DNA of 48,576 nucleotides from Campylobacteraceae bacterium (GCA_027076905.1 JALTGP010000271.1:1-48576); one strand, 5' to 3'; counted from the stretch's first letter, positions 8,157 through 16,568 are shown. Notes: a model not told the origin generated them from the sequence alone. Translations and numbers: made by a program.

Positions 8157-8903
8157 ATGGTCTATTTGACAGGTGCAGGTCCAGGAGATATGGAGCTTTT
8201 AACTATTAAAGCACTACGTGTGGTAAGAGAAGCTGATGTAATTATCTATGACCGTTTAGCCAACCCCGACATATTAGAAGAGGCAAAAGATGGATGTGAG
8301 TTTGTCTATGTGGGAAAAGCAGACAAGCACCACAGTCTACCACAAGAGCAGATAAACGAAGTTATCTATCAAAATGCACTAAAACATGAGAATGTCGTCC
8401 GTTTAAAAGGGGGTGACCCCTTGGTTTTTGGACGTGGAGGAGAGGAGGGAATATATCTCTATAAGCGTGATATAAAGTTTGAATTTATCCCTGGAATCAC
8501 CTCTGCTATTGCCGTTCCCGAGTATGCAGGAATTCCTGTAACCCACCGAGGAATTACCGTCTCATTTCGTGTGGTAACAGGACATGAATCTTCAGGCAAA
8601 GACCACTCTCAAATCCCTTGGGAGAACTACAAAACCGATGATACTATTATCTTTTTGATGGGACTTCACCGACTTAATAAGATTGCAAATAAACTCATAG
8701 AGATAGGAAAACCAAAAGATTATCCTATTGCTGTTGTTAGCCGAGGAACAACCAAAGATGAGAAGACCGTAGTAGGTACACTAGAGAACATTTGGGAGAA
8801 GGCAAAAGAGCTACCAACCCCCGCACTTATTGTGGTAGGGAAAGTCGTTAACCTAAGAGAACAATTGAGCTGGTTTGAGCAGAAAATTAAAAAACAGAGT
8901 TAA
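8157..8903 (+). CDS. cobA: Uroporphyrinogen-III C-methyltransferase (SUMT, NirE/CobA type)
   Basis: A 248-residue SUMT that uses two SAM molecules to turn uroporphyrinogen III into precorrin-2, the branch point to siroheme and heme d1. Motifs are 'LTGAGPGDMELLT' at the N-terminus, 'VRLKGGDPLVFGRGGEE' at about residues 80-98, 'EFIPGITSAIAVPEYAGIPVTHR' and a C-terminal 'TPALIVVGKVV'. It is single-domain, not the fused CysG. The precorrin-2 dehydrogenase is encoded separately at 9745. Its place after nirJ and nirF makes it the functional equivalent of nirE, though it may also feed siroheme synthesis. The ribosome site 'AAAGGAGAG' is strong. Confidence 0.92.
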   Translation: MVYLTGAGPGDMELLTIKALRVVREADVIIYDRLANPDILEEAKDGCEFVYVGKADKHHSLPQEQINEVIYQNALKHENVVRLKGGDPLVFGRGGEEGIYLYKRDIKFEFIPGITSAIAVPEYAGIPVTHRGITVSFRVVTGHESSGKDHSQIPWENYKTDDTIIFLMGLHRLNKIANKLIEIGKPKDYPIAVVSRGTTKDEKTVVGTLENIWEKAKELPTPALIVVGKVVNLREQLSWFEQKIKKQS

Positions 8904-8991
8904 TTGGCACTATATTTAAACTAAAGTGAGTACAATAGGTGAAAAGAACAATTTAATAACTTAAAATATTAAAGTTTAATAAGGTCAGTTT

Positions 8992-9711
8992 ATGGTTGAA
9001 ATTCGAGATATCCCTATGTTTTCAAATTTAAGTAAAATATTTCATAAAGAGTTGCGTAATAATATGTACATTAAAAGATATACGAAAAACAGTATTATTT
9101 TTTATGAAGGGGATGAGAGTGACTATCTATATATCTTACTTGAGGGCAAAGTTAGACTATATAAAACCTCCCCAAAAGGCTCAGAGATACAGATAAAACG
9201 AATGGAAGCACCCAACACTATTGGAGAGTATGCCTGTTTTGAAAAAAAACCCTTTCCCGCCTCTTGTGAATTTATAAGCGATGGAGTAATGGGACTTTTA
9301 CATTTTGATTATGTCTATAAATACCTCTCAGACCAAGAGTTCTCTTTGGGTCTTATCAAATCTTTAACCTCTAAAGTAATGCTCCTCTCTTCATTGGTAC
9401 ACAAGGAGACTATCCTCTCCTCAGAAGCCAAAGTGGCTGACTTGATGCTAGAAAATATGCTGATATTTAATCGTCTTAAAAACAATGAAATAGCCTCAAT
9501 ACTAAATCTAACTCCTGAGACATTCTCAAGAATACTCACAAAGTTTAAAAAAGAGTATATTATCCATCTGGAGGATAATGAACTAAAAATACTCAATGAA
9601 GAGGCACTCCATATTGTCATTGAGACCAACACCATTAAAGAGTGTTCCAGCTGTATTGATATCTTCAAAGCAAAATTGGAAATAGAAGCAAAACTAAATC
9701 AAAAAAAATAG
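8992..9711 (+). CDS. Crp/Fnr-family transcriptional regulator (DNR/NnrR-like)
   Basis: A 239-residue regulator with an N-terminal cyclic-nucleotide-type beta-roll (about residues 20-125, 'IIFYEGDESDYLYILLEGKVRLY'), a dimer helix and a C-terminal winged helix. The recognition helix 'LTPETFSRILTKFKKE' carries the E-x-x-S-R pattern known in FNR/DNR proteins to read TTGAT half-sites. There is no N-terminal cysteine cluster, so it is not an oxygen-sensing FNR; an NO/heme-type sensor such as DNR is more likely. A C-terminal tail holds a CxxC ('ECSSCIDIF'). It lies inside the heme d1 cluster, and its probable target box is at 5406. The ligand is unknown. Confidence 0.82.
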   Translation: MVEIRDIPMFSNLSKIFHKELRNNMYIKRYTKNSIIFYEGDESDYLYILLEGKVRLYKTSPKGSEIQIKRMEAPNTIGEYACFEKKPFPASCEFISDGVMGLLHFDYVYKYLSDQEFSLGLIKSLTSKVMLLSSLVHKETILSSEAKVADLMLENMLIFNRLKNNEIASILNLTPETFSRILTKFKKEYIIHLEDNELKILNEEALHIVIETNTIKECSSCIDIFKAKLEIEAKLNQKK

Positions 9712-9744
9712 TAGTAAAAATAATAATATTAAAGAAAGAAAAAA

Positions 9745-10308
9745 ATGTCCTTTTTCCCTGCATATTTCAGTTTAAACAATAAAAAAATTCTTCTAGTAGG
9801 TGGTGGCTATATTGCCCTAGAGAAGCTAGAAAAACTGGTTGATTTCACCCATAATATCACCATAATTTCAAAAGAGTTTTCATCCGACTTCTCTGCTTTT
9901 GCAACCAAGCATAAAATAGGAATACAAAAACGTCCCTACAGCGTAGGAGATATTAATGGTTTTGATATTGTTATTGTGGCTACAGATACCGTCACTTTGC
10001 ACCAAGAGATTTTTCAAGAGAGTAGAGATAGCCGTATTTTGGTCAACTCAGTAGATGACACCGCCTATTGTGACTTTATCTTCCCCTCCTATGTCAAAAA
10101 TGGGGATTTAACCATCTCCATATCCACTAGTGGTGCTTCTCCTGCTCTAGCTAAACGTCTCCGTCTCTACATAGAAAAGCTTATCCCTTCAAATATCGGA
10201 GAGTTTTTAAAAGAGATGAAAGGATTACGCAAAACAATGCCAAAAGGTAAAGAGCGTATGCAGTTTTTTGAGAAAAAAACAGATGAGTTTATAGATAAAA
10301 ATCTATAG
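9745..10308 (+). CDS. Precorrin-2 dehydrogenase / sirohydrochlorin ferrochelatase (CysG N-domain/Met8 type)
   Basis: A 187-residue NAD-binding protein related to the CysG N-terminal domain and Met8. It oxidises precorrin-2 to sirohydrochlorin, and many members also insert iron to give siroheme. It begins with 'FPAYFSLNNKKILLVGGGYIALEK', a Rossmann GxGxxA-like fold, then has 'VIVATDT' and the family signature 'DYCDFIFPS'-like segment ('DTAYCDFIFPSYVKNGDLTI') followed by 'ISTSGASPALAKRLR'. Siroheme is the entry compound for heme d1, so the gene completes the front of the pathway with the SUMT at 8157. Ferrochelatase activity is not certain from sequence. Confidence 0.88.
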   Translation: MSFFPAYFSLNNKKILLVGGGYIALEKLEKLVDFTHNITIISKEFSSDFSAFATKHKIGIQKRPYSVGDINGFDIVIVATDTVTLHQEIFQESRDSRILVNSVDDTAYCDFIFPSYVKNGDLTISISTSGASPALAKRLRLYIEKLIPSNIGEFLKEMKGLRKTMPKGKERMQFFEKKTDEFIDKNL

Positions 10309-10324
10309 ACTCTTTGGAGTAGCA

Positions 10325-10882
10325 TTAAAATTTTATACTCTTAAAAAAATCTCTAACATACTCATAGCCTGAATAGAGCGTAAGGGCAACAGCCAACCAA
10401 AGAAGCTCATTGCCTCCTACCCAGTTCATAAGCAAAAATCCAATGGCAATCATCTGAACTACAGTTTTGACCTTCCCCATCCATGAGGCAGAGATATCTA
10501 TCCCCTCGGCTACAGCAGAGACACGAAGCCCTGTAATAAACAGCTCACGGGTGATAATTAAAAATACTGCCCAAGGAGAAGCAGAACCTATCATCATAAG
10601 ACCTAAAAATCCTGCTAGGGTTAACATCTTGTCAGCTAAGGGGTCAAGTATCTTTCCCATAGTCGTAATTTGATTAAAGGTACGGGCAATATAGCCATCA
10701 AAAAAATCCGTAGCAGAGGCTAAGACAAAAATAAAGGCTGCGGCGTAGTTAAGCCATGAGGGGTGAATTCCCTTAAAAATTTCAGCATCTTGATTGACCA
10801 AGAGCATAAACATTACAGGGGCTAAAAGTAGGCGGATAAACGCTAGGATATTGGGGATATTTACAATTTTGTTATTTTGCAT
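10325..10882 (-). CDS. pgsA: CDP-diacylglycerol--glycerol-3-phosphate 3-phosphatidyltransferase
   Basis: A 185-residue membrane enzyme that makes phosphatidylglycerol phosphate, the first committed step to phosphatidylglycerol and cardiolipin. It has the CDP-alcohol phosphotransferase signature D-G-x2-A-R-x8-G-x3-D-x3-D ('DFFDGYIARTFNQITTMGKILDPLADK') and about five hydrophobic segments. I moved the start from the ORF track's 10963 to the ATG at 10882. That start gives the usual N-terminus 'MQNNKIVNIPNILAFIRLLL' with a 'GAGGAAA' ribosome site, while the 27 extra codons upstream read through a palindromic repeat. M16-dapA-SDR-pgsA order matches Helicobacter and Campylobacter as I recall them. 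Confidence 0.93.
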   Translation of the reverse strand: MQNNKIVNIPNILAFIRLLLAPVMFMLLVNQDAEIFKGIHPSWLNYAAAFIFVLASATDFFDGYIARTFNQITTMGKILDPLADKMLTLAGFLGLMMIGSASPWAVFLIITRELFITGLRVSAVAEGIDISASWMGKVKTVVQMIAIGFLLMNWVGGNELLWLAVALTLYSGYEYVRDFFKSIKF

Positions 10883-10897
10883 AATAGATTTCCTCTC

Positions 10898-10993
10898 TAG
10901 GGTGTTGTCCCCGATAACACCGTCAAAATAATTTTTAGATGGTTTTATATATAAAATATCCATAACACAGTGTTGTCGGGGACAACACCCTAC
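10898..10993. repeat. REP-like palindromic unit present twice in opposite orientation
   Basis: Two near-identical 26-base units face each other: CTAGGGTGTTGTCCCCGATAAC... at 10897-10922, and, on the opposite strand, GTAGGGTGTTGTCCCCGACA... at 10968-10993. Each is itself a hairpin (GTGTTGTC CCC GACAACAC in the perfect copy). The spacer is about 45 bp of AT-rich DNA. The units are GC-rich compared with the surroundings. This is the layout of a REP/BIME or a small MITE-like element between pgsA and the SDR gene. It could also form a strong hairpin in the minus-strand transcript. No other copy was noticed in this window. Confidence 0.7.
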
Positions 10994-11004
10994 GGATTTG
11001 ATAT

Positions 11005-11784
11005 TTATCTAAAAGTCGTCCCACCATCAACCACAAGGGTCTGACCTGTAACCCATGAAGCCTCATCGGTACACAAAAAATAGACAGCACCTGCTATATC
11101 TTCAGGGCTTCCCATTCGGTTAACTGCTGAACGCTTAATTGTTTCTGCTTTGACCTCTTCATAATTTGTAAACGCTTTAAGTGCATCGGTATCAATTGGT
11201 CCACCACTTATAGCATTGACTCTAATTCCCATATCTCCGAGCTCCACAGCAGCGTAACGGCTCATCGCCTCCACGGCTGCCTTGTTCGTTCCATGACCTG
11301 CATAGTTGTCAATGTATATAAGATTTCCAGTAGAACTTAATGTGACAATTGAGCCACCACCTACTTTTTGCATACGAGTAGCTGACTCTTGAGAACCACG
11401 AACAAATGCACCAACGGTTGCAGTATATATATTTTGAAGCCCTCTGGCAGGACGAAGCTTCATAAACTTACCATAGCCACCCACCACAGGACGACCATAA
11501 ATCATCGCGTTACTTACAAAAAAGTCAATACGGTCAAAATCTTTATCTATTGCTAAAAAAAGTGGTTTAAACTCATCAAGTTCCAAAATATTAAGAGGAT
11601 ATGCCATGGCTTTAATACCATATCTACGCTCTAAATCAATGGCTATCTCATTGGCAATATCAACATTTGAGTTATAAGTAAATGCGATATTTACTCCTTG
11701 ACTAGCAAATTTTTCTGCAATCGCTTTACCTATCCCTTTTGTAGCACCTGTAATAACTAATGTTTTACCTCTGTTACTCGACAT
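11005..11784 (-). CDS. Short-chain dehydrogenase, FabL-like enoyl-ACP reductase
   Basis: A 259-residue SDR with an N-terminal NADP-binding 'GATKGIGKAIA', the 'TLSST' active-site Ser region and a catalytic pair spaced Y-x6-K ('NYAGHGTNKAAVEAMSRY'). The C-terminal half ('GIRVNAISGGPIDTDALKAF', 'GQTLVVDGG') closely resembles B. subtilis FabL, an NADPH enoyl-ACP reductase of fatty-acid synthesis. Relatives beside dapA in Campylobacterota are often labelled oxidoreductase or hydroxysteroid dehydrogenase. The dehydrogenase fold is certain and the enoyl reductase role likely. A separate FabI outside the window would make it a second isozyme. The gene starts immediately after dapA ends. Confidence 0.8.
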   Translation of the reverse strand: MSSNRGKTLVITGATKGIGKAIAEKFASQGVNIAFTYNSNVDIANEIAIDLERRYGIKAMAYPLNILELDEFKPLFLAIDKDFDRIDFFVSNAMIYGRPVVGGYGKFMKLRPARGLQNIYTATVGAFVRGSQESATRMQKVGGGSIVTLSSTGNLIYIDNYAGHGTNKAAVEAMSRYAAVELGDMGIRVNAISGGPIDTDALKAFTNYEEVKAETIKRSAVNRMGSPEDIAGAVYFLCTDEASWVTGQTLVVDGGTTFR

Positions 11785-12678
11785 CTACGCTCCTACTATA
11801 TTATAATTTTTCATAACGGATTCTATCTTTTTCATATTCTCTACAGACGGCTGAATCAACGGCAATCTATACTCCAATGTATCAATCAAACCTGCGATAT
11901 ACATTGCTGCTTTAATAGGTATGGGGTTACTCTCACAGAACATCACTTTATTAATAGGATAAAGTTTATCATTAATCTCTTTGGAGGCTTTAAAATCCCC
12001 TTTAAGTGCAAAATGTACCAACTGGGCTTTTAGGTCAGGTAATAAATTTGAGGTAACCGAGGTAATCCCTTTTCCCCCATTGGCTAAGATAGGGTAATCA
12101 ATCGCATCATCCCCTGAAAATAGATAGAGTTCAGGACATTTTGATAAAAGCTCAACGCTTCTTTCAATTGAACCTGTTGCCTCCTTAATTCCATAAATAT
12201 TAGGCACATCATCAAAGAGCCTACAGACCGTATCAGCTAAAATATCCACCCCCGTTCGTCCAGGTACATTGTAAAGCATAAAAGGAAGATCTACAGAAGA
12301 AGCAATCTCTTTATAATGTTGATAAAGACCCTCTTGGCTCGGTTTGTTATAGTATGGGCTTACTGAAAAAATAGCATCTACCCCAATTTTCTCTGCATGT
12401 TTTGCAATCTCTATGGCTTCATGAGTAGCATTACTTCCTGCTCCTGCAAGTACTTTAGTATTGCTTCCTTTACATACCTCTACAGCAATCTCAATACATC
12501 TCCTATGCTCATCATGTGTCAGTGTGGCACTCTCGCCCGTAGTTCCCACGGGACAGATGGCATCAATACCATTATTAATCTGTCGAGTGATTAGTTTTGC
12601 AAATGTTGCTTCATCAAGTGTTCCATTTTTAAATGGGGTAATCAGTGCGGTTGAGGCACCCGTAATTAAATTACTCAT
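11785..12678 (-). CDS. dapA: 4-hydroxy-tetrahydrodipicolinate synthase
   Basis: A 297-residue TIM-barrel aldolase that condenses pyruvate with aspartate semialdehyde, the first step of the lysine and meso-diaminopimelate branch (cell-wall precursor). It shows 'GTTGESATLTHDEH' at about residues 44-57, the catalytic Tyr in 'MLYNVPGRTG' and the Schiff-base Lys in 'IYGIKEATGS'. Length is normal for the family. The start overlaps the stop of the M16 protease by four bases (ATGA), so the two are translationally coupled. The order protease-dapA-SDR is one known in Helicobacter and Campylobacter. Confidence 0.96.
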   Translation of the reverse strand: MSNLITGASTALITPFKNGTLDEATFAKLITRQINNGIDAICPVGTTGESATLTHDEHRRCIEIAVEVCKGSNTKVLAGAGSNATHEAIEIAKHAEKIGVDAIFSVSPYYNKPSQEGLYQHYKEIASSVDLPFMLYNVPGRTGVDILADTVCRLFDDVPNIYGIKEATGSIERSVELLSKCPELYLFSGDDAIDYPILANGGKGITSVTSNLLPDLKAQLVHFALKGDFKASKEINDKLYPINKVMFCESNPIPIKAAMYIAGLIDTLEYRLPLIQPSVENMKKIESVMKNYNIVGA

Positions 12679-13991
12679 TTGGTTTCCTGTTTACTCTTTC
12701 TGAGTATTAATGTTGTTGTAAGATCATGATTGAAATACTTCTTTGCTATCTCTGTGACCATTTTAGGTGTAATTTTAGCCAAATTCTCTTCATATTTTAG
12801 TAAAGGCTCTAAATTTCCTCTGACCAAATAAGATCCAAAAAGAGAATTGATACTAGCAGAGTTTTCAAGTGAGTAGATAAAATCTGCCTTGGTATTAATT
12901 TTAACTTTTTCTAGCTCCTCTTGGGTCACATCTCCACTTTTTAGCTTCTCTATCTCTTTGAGAATCTCTTTTTCTAAATCCTCAATTTTAACATCTGGGT
13001 TGGCTAACCCCATAAACATAAAAATCCCTTCATCGGTAAGCTCCATATTGTAACCATAGACAGAGTTTGCCATCTGCTTTTTATCAATAATCTCTTTGTG
13101 AAGACGAGAGCTTTTTCCTGAACTCAGAAGCTCTGAAATAGCAGAGAGTACCACTTGGTCTTTATGCTCAAAATTAGGAATAGGATAGGCTATGGCAATG
13201 GTATCAATTGTGTTATTTGCTTTCATAAGCTCTTTACGAATAGCTCCATCTCGTTTTGGCTCAACAGGATTACATTTTGGTACGGTAACTTTGTTCTCTA
13301 TCTTACCAAACTTCTCTTTGGCAATTTTAAACACTTCATTTTCATCAATATCACCTGAAACTACTAAAATAGCATTATTGGGCTGATAATATTTTGAGTG
13401 AAACTCTTTGATATCATCAATTGTCCATGTCTGAATATCATTCATAAACCCAATGGGTGTCCAGTGGTAAGGATGTGCCACATAATGGGTATTAAAAAGT
13501 CGAAATTGGAGATATCCAATAGGAGGATTATCTGTTCGTACCCGTCTCTCTTCTGCAACTACTTTACGCTCTACTTGAAACTCCTCATCTTTGAGATTTA
13601 AATTCTCCATCAACTCGGCAAAAAGCTCCACTGAGGTCTCTAAATTCTTAGAAGAAGATTTAATATAGTAGTGGGTATAGTCAAAACTGGTCGATGCGTT
13701 ATTGACAGCCCCTTTCGATTTTACTATTTTATCAAACTCTCCTGCTTCAAGGTTTTTGGTAGATTTAAAGTTCAAATGCTCTAACATATGAGCAATACCA
13801 CTCTTTCCCATCACCTCATTTCGGCTTCCTACTTTATAAAAGATATCCGTGGTAATGACATGAGAGCCATTTTTCATCGGTACTACGACAATTTCTAAAC
13901 CATTATCCAGTTTTTTACTATGGTATTGGGGTAATGAGTTTGCCATTAAAAGTCCTCCTGTTATTATCATTAATACTATTTTTTTTATCAT
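12675..13991 (-). CDS. M16-family zinc metallopeptidase (insulinase/PqqL type), exported
   Basis: A 438-residue M16 peptidase with the inverted zinc motif HxxEH ('GIAHMLEHLNFKST') and the third ligand in 'EEFQVERKVVAEERR' about 75 residues later. The second half, from about residue 200, is the family's non-catalytic domain ('PNNAILVVSGDIDENEVFKIA'). I chose the ATG at 13991, not the track's 14057. It yields a clean signal peptide ('MIKKIVLMIITGGLLMANS') and starts just after the upstream ABC-F stop, whereas the longer form would read 65 bases into that gene. It likely degrades peptides in the periplasm. Single-chain M16B proteins usually act as dimers. The substrate is unknown. Confidence 0.87.
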   Translation of the reverse strand: MIKKIVLMIITGGLLMANSLPQYHSKKLDNGLEIVVVPMKNGSHVITTDIFYKVGSRNEVMGKSGIAHMLEHLNFKSTKNLEAGEFDKIVKSKGAVNNASTSFDYTHYYIKSSSKNLETSVELFAELMENLNLKDEEFQVERKVVAEERRVRTDNPPIGYLQFRLFNTHYVAHPYHWTPIGFMNDIQTWTIDDIKEFHSKYYQPNNAILVVSGDIDENEVFKIAKEKFGKIENKVTVPKCNPVEPKRDGAIRKELMKANNTIDTIAIAYPIPNFEHKDQVVLSAISELLSSGKSSRLHKEIIDKKQMANSVYGYNMELTDEGIFMFMGLANPDVKIEDLEKEILKEIEKLKSGDVTQEELEKVKINTKADFIYSLENSASINSLFGSYLVRGNLEPLLKYEENLAKITPKMVTEIAKKYFNHDLTTTLILRKSKQETK

Positions 13992-13992
13992 A

Positions 13993-15588
13993 TTAAGACT
14001 CATGTGTCTCAATAAACGACTCATAATCACCCTCGAAATCAATAATAGAACCATCACTATCTATTTTAATAATACGATTGGCAAAAGCATCAATTAACTC
14101 TCTATCATGAGAGACACAGATGACCCCACCTTTGTAGTTGTGTAACGCTTCACCTAAGGCAATAATCGCTTCTAAATCTAAGTGGTTGTTAGGCTCATCA
14201 AGAACTAAGAAGTTCGCACTGTCCATCATCATTTTAGAGAGCATAACTCGATGCTTCTCTCCTCCTGAACATGCACCAACCTCTTTGCTCTGATCCTCAC
14301 CTGAAAAGAGCATACGCCCTAGACATTTTCGAATCTCATCAATGTGCCATTTTGGGTCATGACCTTGAATCCACTCATAGAGCTTTTCTCTTCCCACTAC
14401 CAAATCTGTAGCATTCTGAGGAAAATAAGTTGTTGTTACAGTCTGACCCCAATTAAATGAACCATTATCTGCTTTAATTTTTTCCATAATAATCTCTAAA
14501 AGGGTTGATTTCCCAACCCCATTTCCACCAATAATAGCAATTTTATCTGTCCCCTCCACTTTAAAAGAGATATCGGTAAAGACCTCCAAAGAATCGTAAG
14601 ATTTTCCAAGATTTTTAACCTCTAAAATCTCATTTCCTAAATCTCTGTGAGGTTTAAACATAATAGAAGGGTCACGACGTGAAGAGAGTTGAATCTCCGA
14701 TACATCCAATTTATCAAGCTGTTTTTGACGAGAGGTTGCCTGTTTTGCTTTAGAGGCATTGGCAGAGAAACGGGCAATAAACTTCTCTAACTCCTCTTTC
14801 TCTTTTGAGGCTTTAGCATGGTCTACCTGTGCCTGTTTGGCAATAAGGTTGGCAGCGATATACCAATCATCATAATTTCCTGTAAACTCACGAATATTGG
14901 CAAAATCAAGGTCTAAAATATGCGTAACTACATTATTTAAAAAGTGTCTATCGTGAGAGATAACCACCATCACCCCTTCGTGACGTTTCAACTCTCTCTC
15001 CAACCACGCAATGGTCTCAATATCAAGGGAGTTAGTAGGCTCATCGAGCAGAAGAATATCTGGCTTTAAAAAAAGAACCTGTGCCAGAAGAATCTTTACC
15101 TTATCTCCACCTGTCAGCGATGACATAAGATTGCCATGCGTATCAGAGGGAAACCCAAGTGCTTCAAGGAGTTTTTCTATTTTGACATCAGACTCATAGG
15201 TGGGGTCTTCATCGGCACATATCATCTCTAACTCTCCAAGACGGTCATTGACTTTATCATCTTCAAAGTCACCCGTCATATAGAGTTCTTCTTTCTCTTT
15301 TTGAGCATCATATAGTTTTTTGTTTCCATAGAGTACAGAATCACTCAACGTAAAATCTTCAAATGCATAATGGTTTTGACTCAAAACACCCATTTTTAGA
15401 CTCGGTTGAATCTGAACCACGCCATCTGTTTGCTCTAATTCACCTGCTAAAATCTTTAAAAATGTAGACTTTCCTGCCCCATTTGCTCCAATGAGACCAT
15501 AACGTTTTCCACCATCCAATGTGATGCTAATTTTATCAAAAAGTACTCTTTTTCCATATCTCTGTACGATATTTACTGTGCTTAACAT
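13993..15588 (-). CDS. ybiT: ABC-F ATPase, YbiT-type
   Basis: A 531-residue soluble ABC-F protein with two nucleotide-binding domains and no membrane segments. ABC-F proteins bind the ribosomal E site and help resolve stalled translation. Walker A motifs are 'GANGAGKST' (domain 1) and 'GGNGVGKST' (domain 2), with Walker B 'LLLDEPTNSLD' and 'LVLDEPNNHLD'. The inter-domain linker has 'RFSANASKAKQATSRQKQLDKL', characteristic of YbiT. The first signature motif is degenerate ('LTGGDKVK') and the second is 'CSGGEKHR'. It heads the minus-strand run into the M16 protease and dapA. I see nothing pointing to antibiotic resistance. Confidence 0.9.
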   Translation of the reverse strand: MLSTVNIVQRYGKRVLFDKISITLDGGKRYGLIGANGAGKSTFLKILAGELEQTDGVVQIQPSLKMGVLSQNHYAFEDFTLSDSVLYGNKKLYDAQKEKEELYMTGDFEDDKVNDRLGELEMICADEDPTYESDVKIEKLLEALGFPSDTHGNLMSSLTGGDKVKILLAQVLFLKPDILLLDEPTNSLDIETIAWLERELKRHEGVMVVISHDRHFLNNVVTHILDLDFANIREFTGNYDDWYIAANLIAKQAQVDHAKASKEKEELEKFIARFSANASKAKQATSRQKQLDKLDVSEIQLSSRRDPSIMFKPHRDLGNEILEVKNLGKSYDSLEVFTDISFKVEGTDKIAIIGGNGVGKSTLLEIIMEKIKADNGSFNWGQTVTTTYFPQNATDLVVGREKLYEWIQGHDPKWHIDEIRKCLGRMLFSGEDQSKEVGACSGGEKHRVMLSKMMMDSANFLVLDEPNNHLDLEAIIALGEALHNYKGGVICVSHDRELIDAFANRIIKIDSDGSIIDFEGDYESFIETHES

Positions 15589-15681
15589 TTGCTCTTTACC
15601 TGCTTACTAAAATAATTTCGGCATTTTAACATAAGGTTGCTAAGTAATGGTACAGTTATCTTCTTAGTTCTTAATAAAAAT

Positions 15682-15710
15682 TATATTTTAACATTTTATA
15701 TTAAAATATA
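15682..15710. promoter_or_regulatory. AT-only inverted repeat upstream of the 15788 ORF
   Basis: TATATTTTAA / TTAAAATATA is a perfect 10-bp inverted repeat with a 9-base spacer, in the 199-bp region between ybiT and the 15788 ORF. The region is almost pure A/T, so chance symmetry is quite possible. It may also be a regulator site or part of the promoter. Confidence 0.3.
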
Positions 15711-15787
15711 TTATAATTTAACACAACTTTTATCTTTTTAATGTTAAAATTAGTTATAAAAAATTAATCACAAGGGGGTATTACAGC

Positions 15788-16552
15788 ATGATTATAGATA
15801 AAATTATTGTCTCACAAGAGAGTTATTGTAGTAAGAATAGGTATGATATCATCTACTCAAATAAGAAGTATATAGAGAAGCTCTTTTCTCAAGGAGTCAC
15901 TCCTGATAATATCTCTGAATCCGCACTAAAAAGCTACTATGCTCATATCTATTTTCTTCAGGTAAAAAATGGAGGATTTTCTAAGCTTGATGAGAAAATT
16001 GGAACAAAAATCACCATACTCTACTATATAAAAGATGGATTAAAATCCATTGGAGCCACTAAAAATATCAATCTATTTGAGCAATATCTTGATGCCAAGG
16101 AGAAACAGGAGACCCAAAACTATAAAATATTTGATAAACTCTTTACCTATATTAATAATCAAGAAGACGTCTTACAACTCAATACCAATTGGCTCAAAGA
16201 GAACAAAAAGTTGGCAATTAGCAAAAAGCATCATCTCACTAATAGTTATAGGAGTAATTTAGAAATTTTTCAAGAGAATCAAAAAAAAATAAATGTCAAG
16301 ATACTAAAAAAACTCTGTAAAATAGCTAATGAGGAGTATCTTCGCATCACCTCATACGACCAAAATAATCTATATATGAACTCTTGTCACTTCAAAACCA
16401 TACACTCCTATTTTTATATGATAAAAGAGAAAGAGAGATATGTTATGTACAACAGTTTTACAAAAAAAGAGGTATCAAGTGTTCTGATAAAAGGAGAAGA
16501 TGCAGAGAAAAAAAGATTTTTCTCCACTTTATGGCATAAATTTATAGCTTAA
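15788..16552 (+). CDS. Uncharacterised protein, possible DMP19/DUF4375-like
   Basis: A 254-residue protein with no signal peptide or membrane segment. Residues about 45-75 ('ALKSYYAHIYFLQVKNGGFSKL') recall the 'E-x-x-N-G-G-F' core of the DMP19/DUF4375 family, which includes a DNA-mimic protein of Neisseria. That match is by eye and covers only part of the chain. The rest is Lys- and Asn-rich, mostly helical, with a C-terminal strand region 'ERYVMYNSFTKKEVSSVLI'. It stands alone on the plus strand between two minus-strand operons, behind an AT-rich leader and a strong 'AAGGGGG' ribosome site. Its base composition is visibly more AT-rich than its neighbours. I would not assign a function. Confidence 0.5.
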   Translation: MIIDKIIVSQESYCSKNRYDIIYSNKKYIEKLFSQGVTPDNISESALKSYYAHIYFLQVKNGGFSKLDEKIGTKITILYYIKDGLKSIGATKNINLFEQYLDAKEKQETQNYKIFDKLFTYINNQEDVLQLNTNWLKENKKLAISKKHHLTNSYRSNLEIFQENQKKINVKILKKLCKIANEEYLRITSYDQNNLYMNSCHFKTIHSYFYMIKEKERYVMYNSFTKKEVSSVLIKGEDAEKKRFFSTLWHKFIA

Positions 16553-16568
16553 AACAAGAAGGTAAAGA

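Noticed and set aside
8904-8991. Searched for an FNR box before the Crp/Fnr gene to support autoregulation
   Set aside because: No TTGAT-N4-ATCAA-like sequence was found; only AT-rich leader with weak symmetry.
10883-10963. N-terminal 27-residue extension of pgsA from the ORF track
   Set aside because: It is encoded by the palindromic repeat, while the ATG at 10882 has a good ribosome site and the normal PgsA N-terminus.
10897-10993. Paired repeats as a short CRISPR array
   Set aside because: There are only two units, in opposite orientation, each palindromic, with no spacer pattern and no cas genes nearby.
13992-14057. Longer M16 peptidase start
   Set aside because: It reads inside ybiT on the same strand in another frame and hides the signal peptide that begins at 13991.
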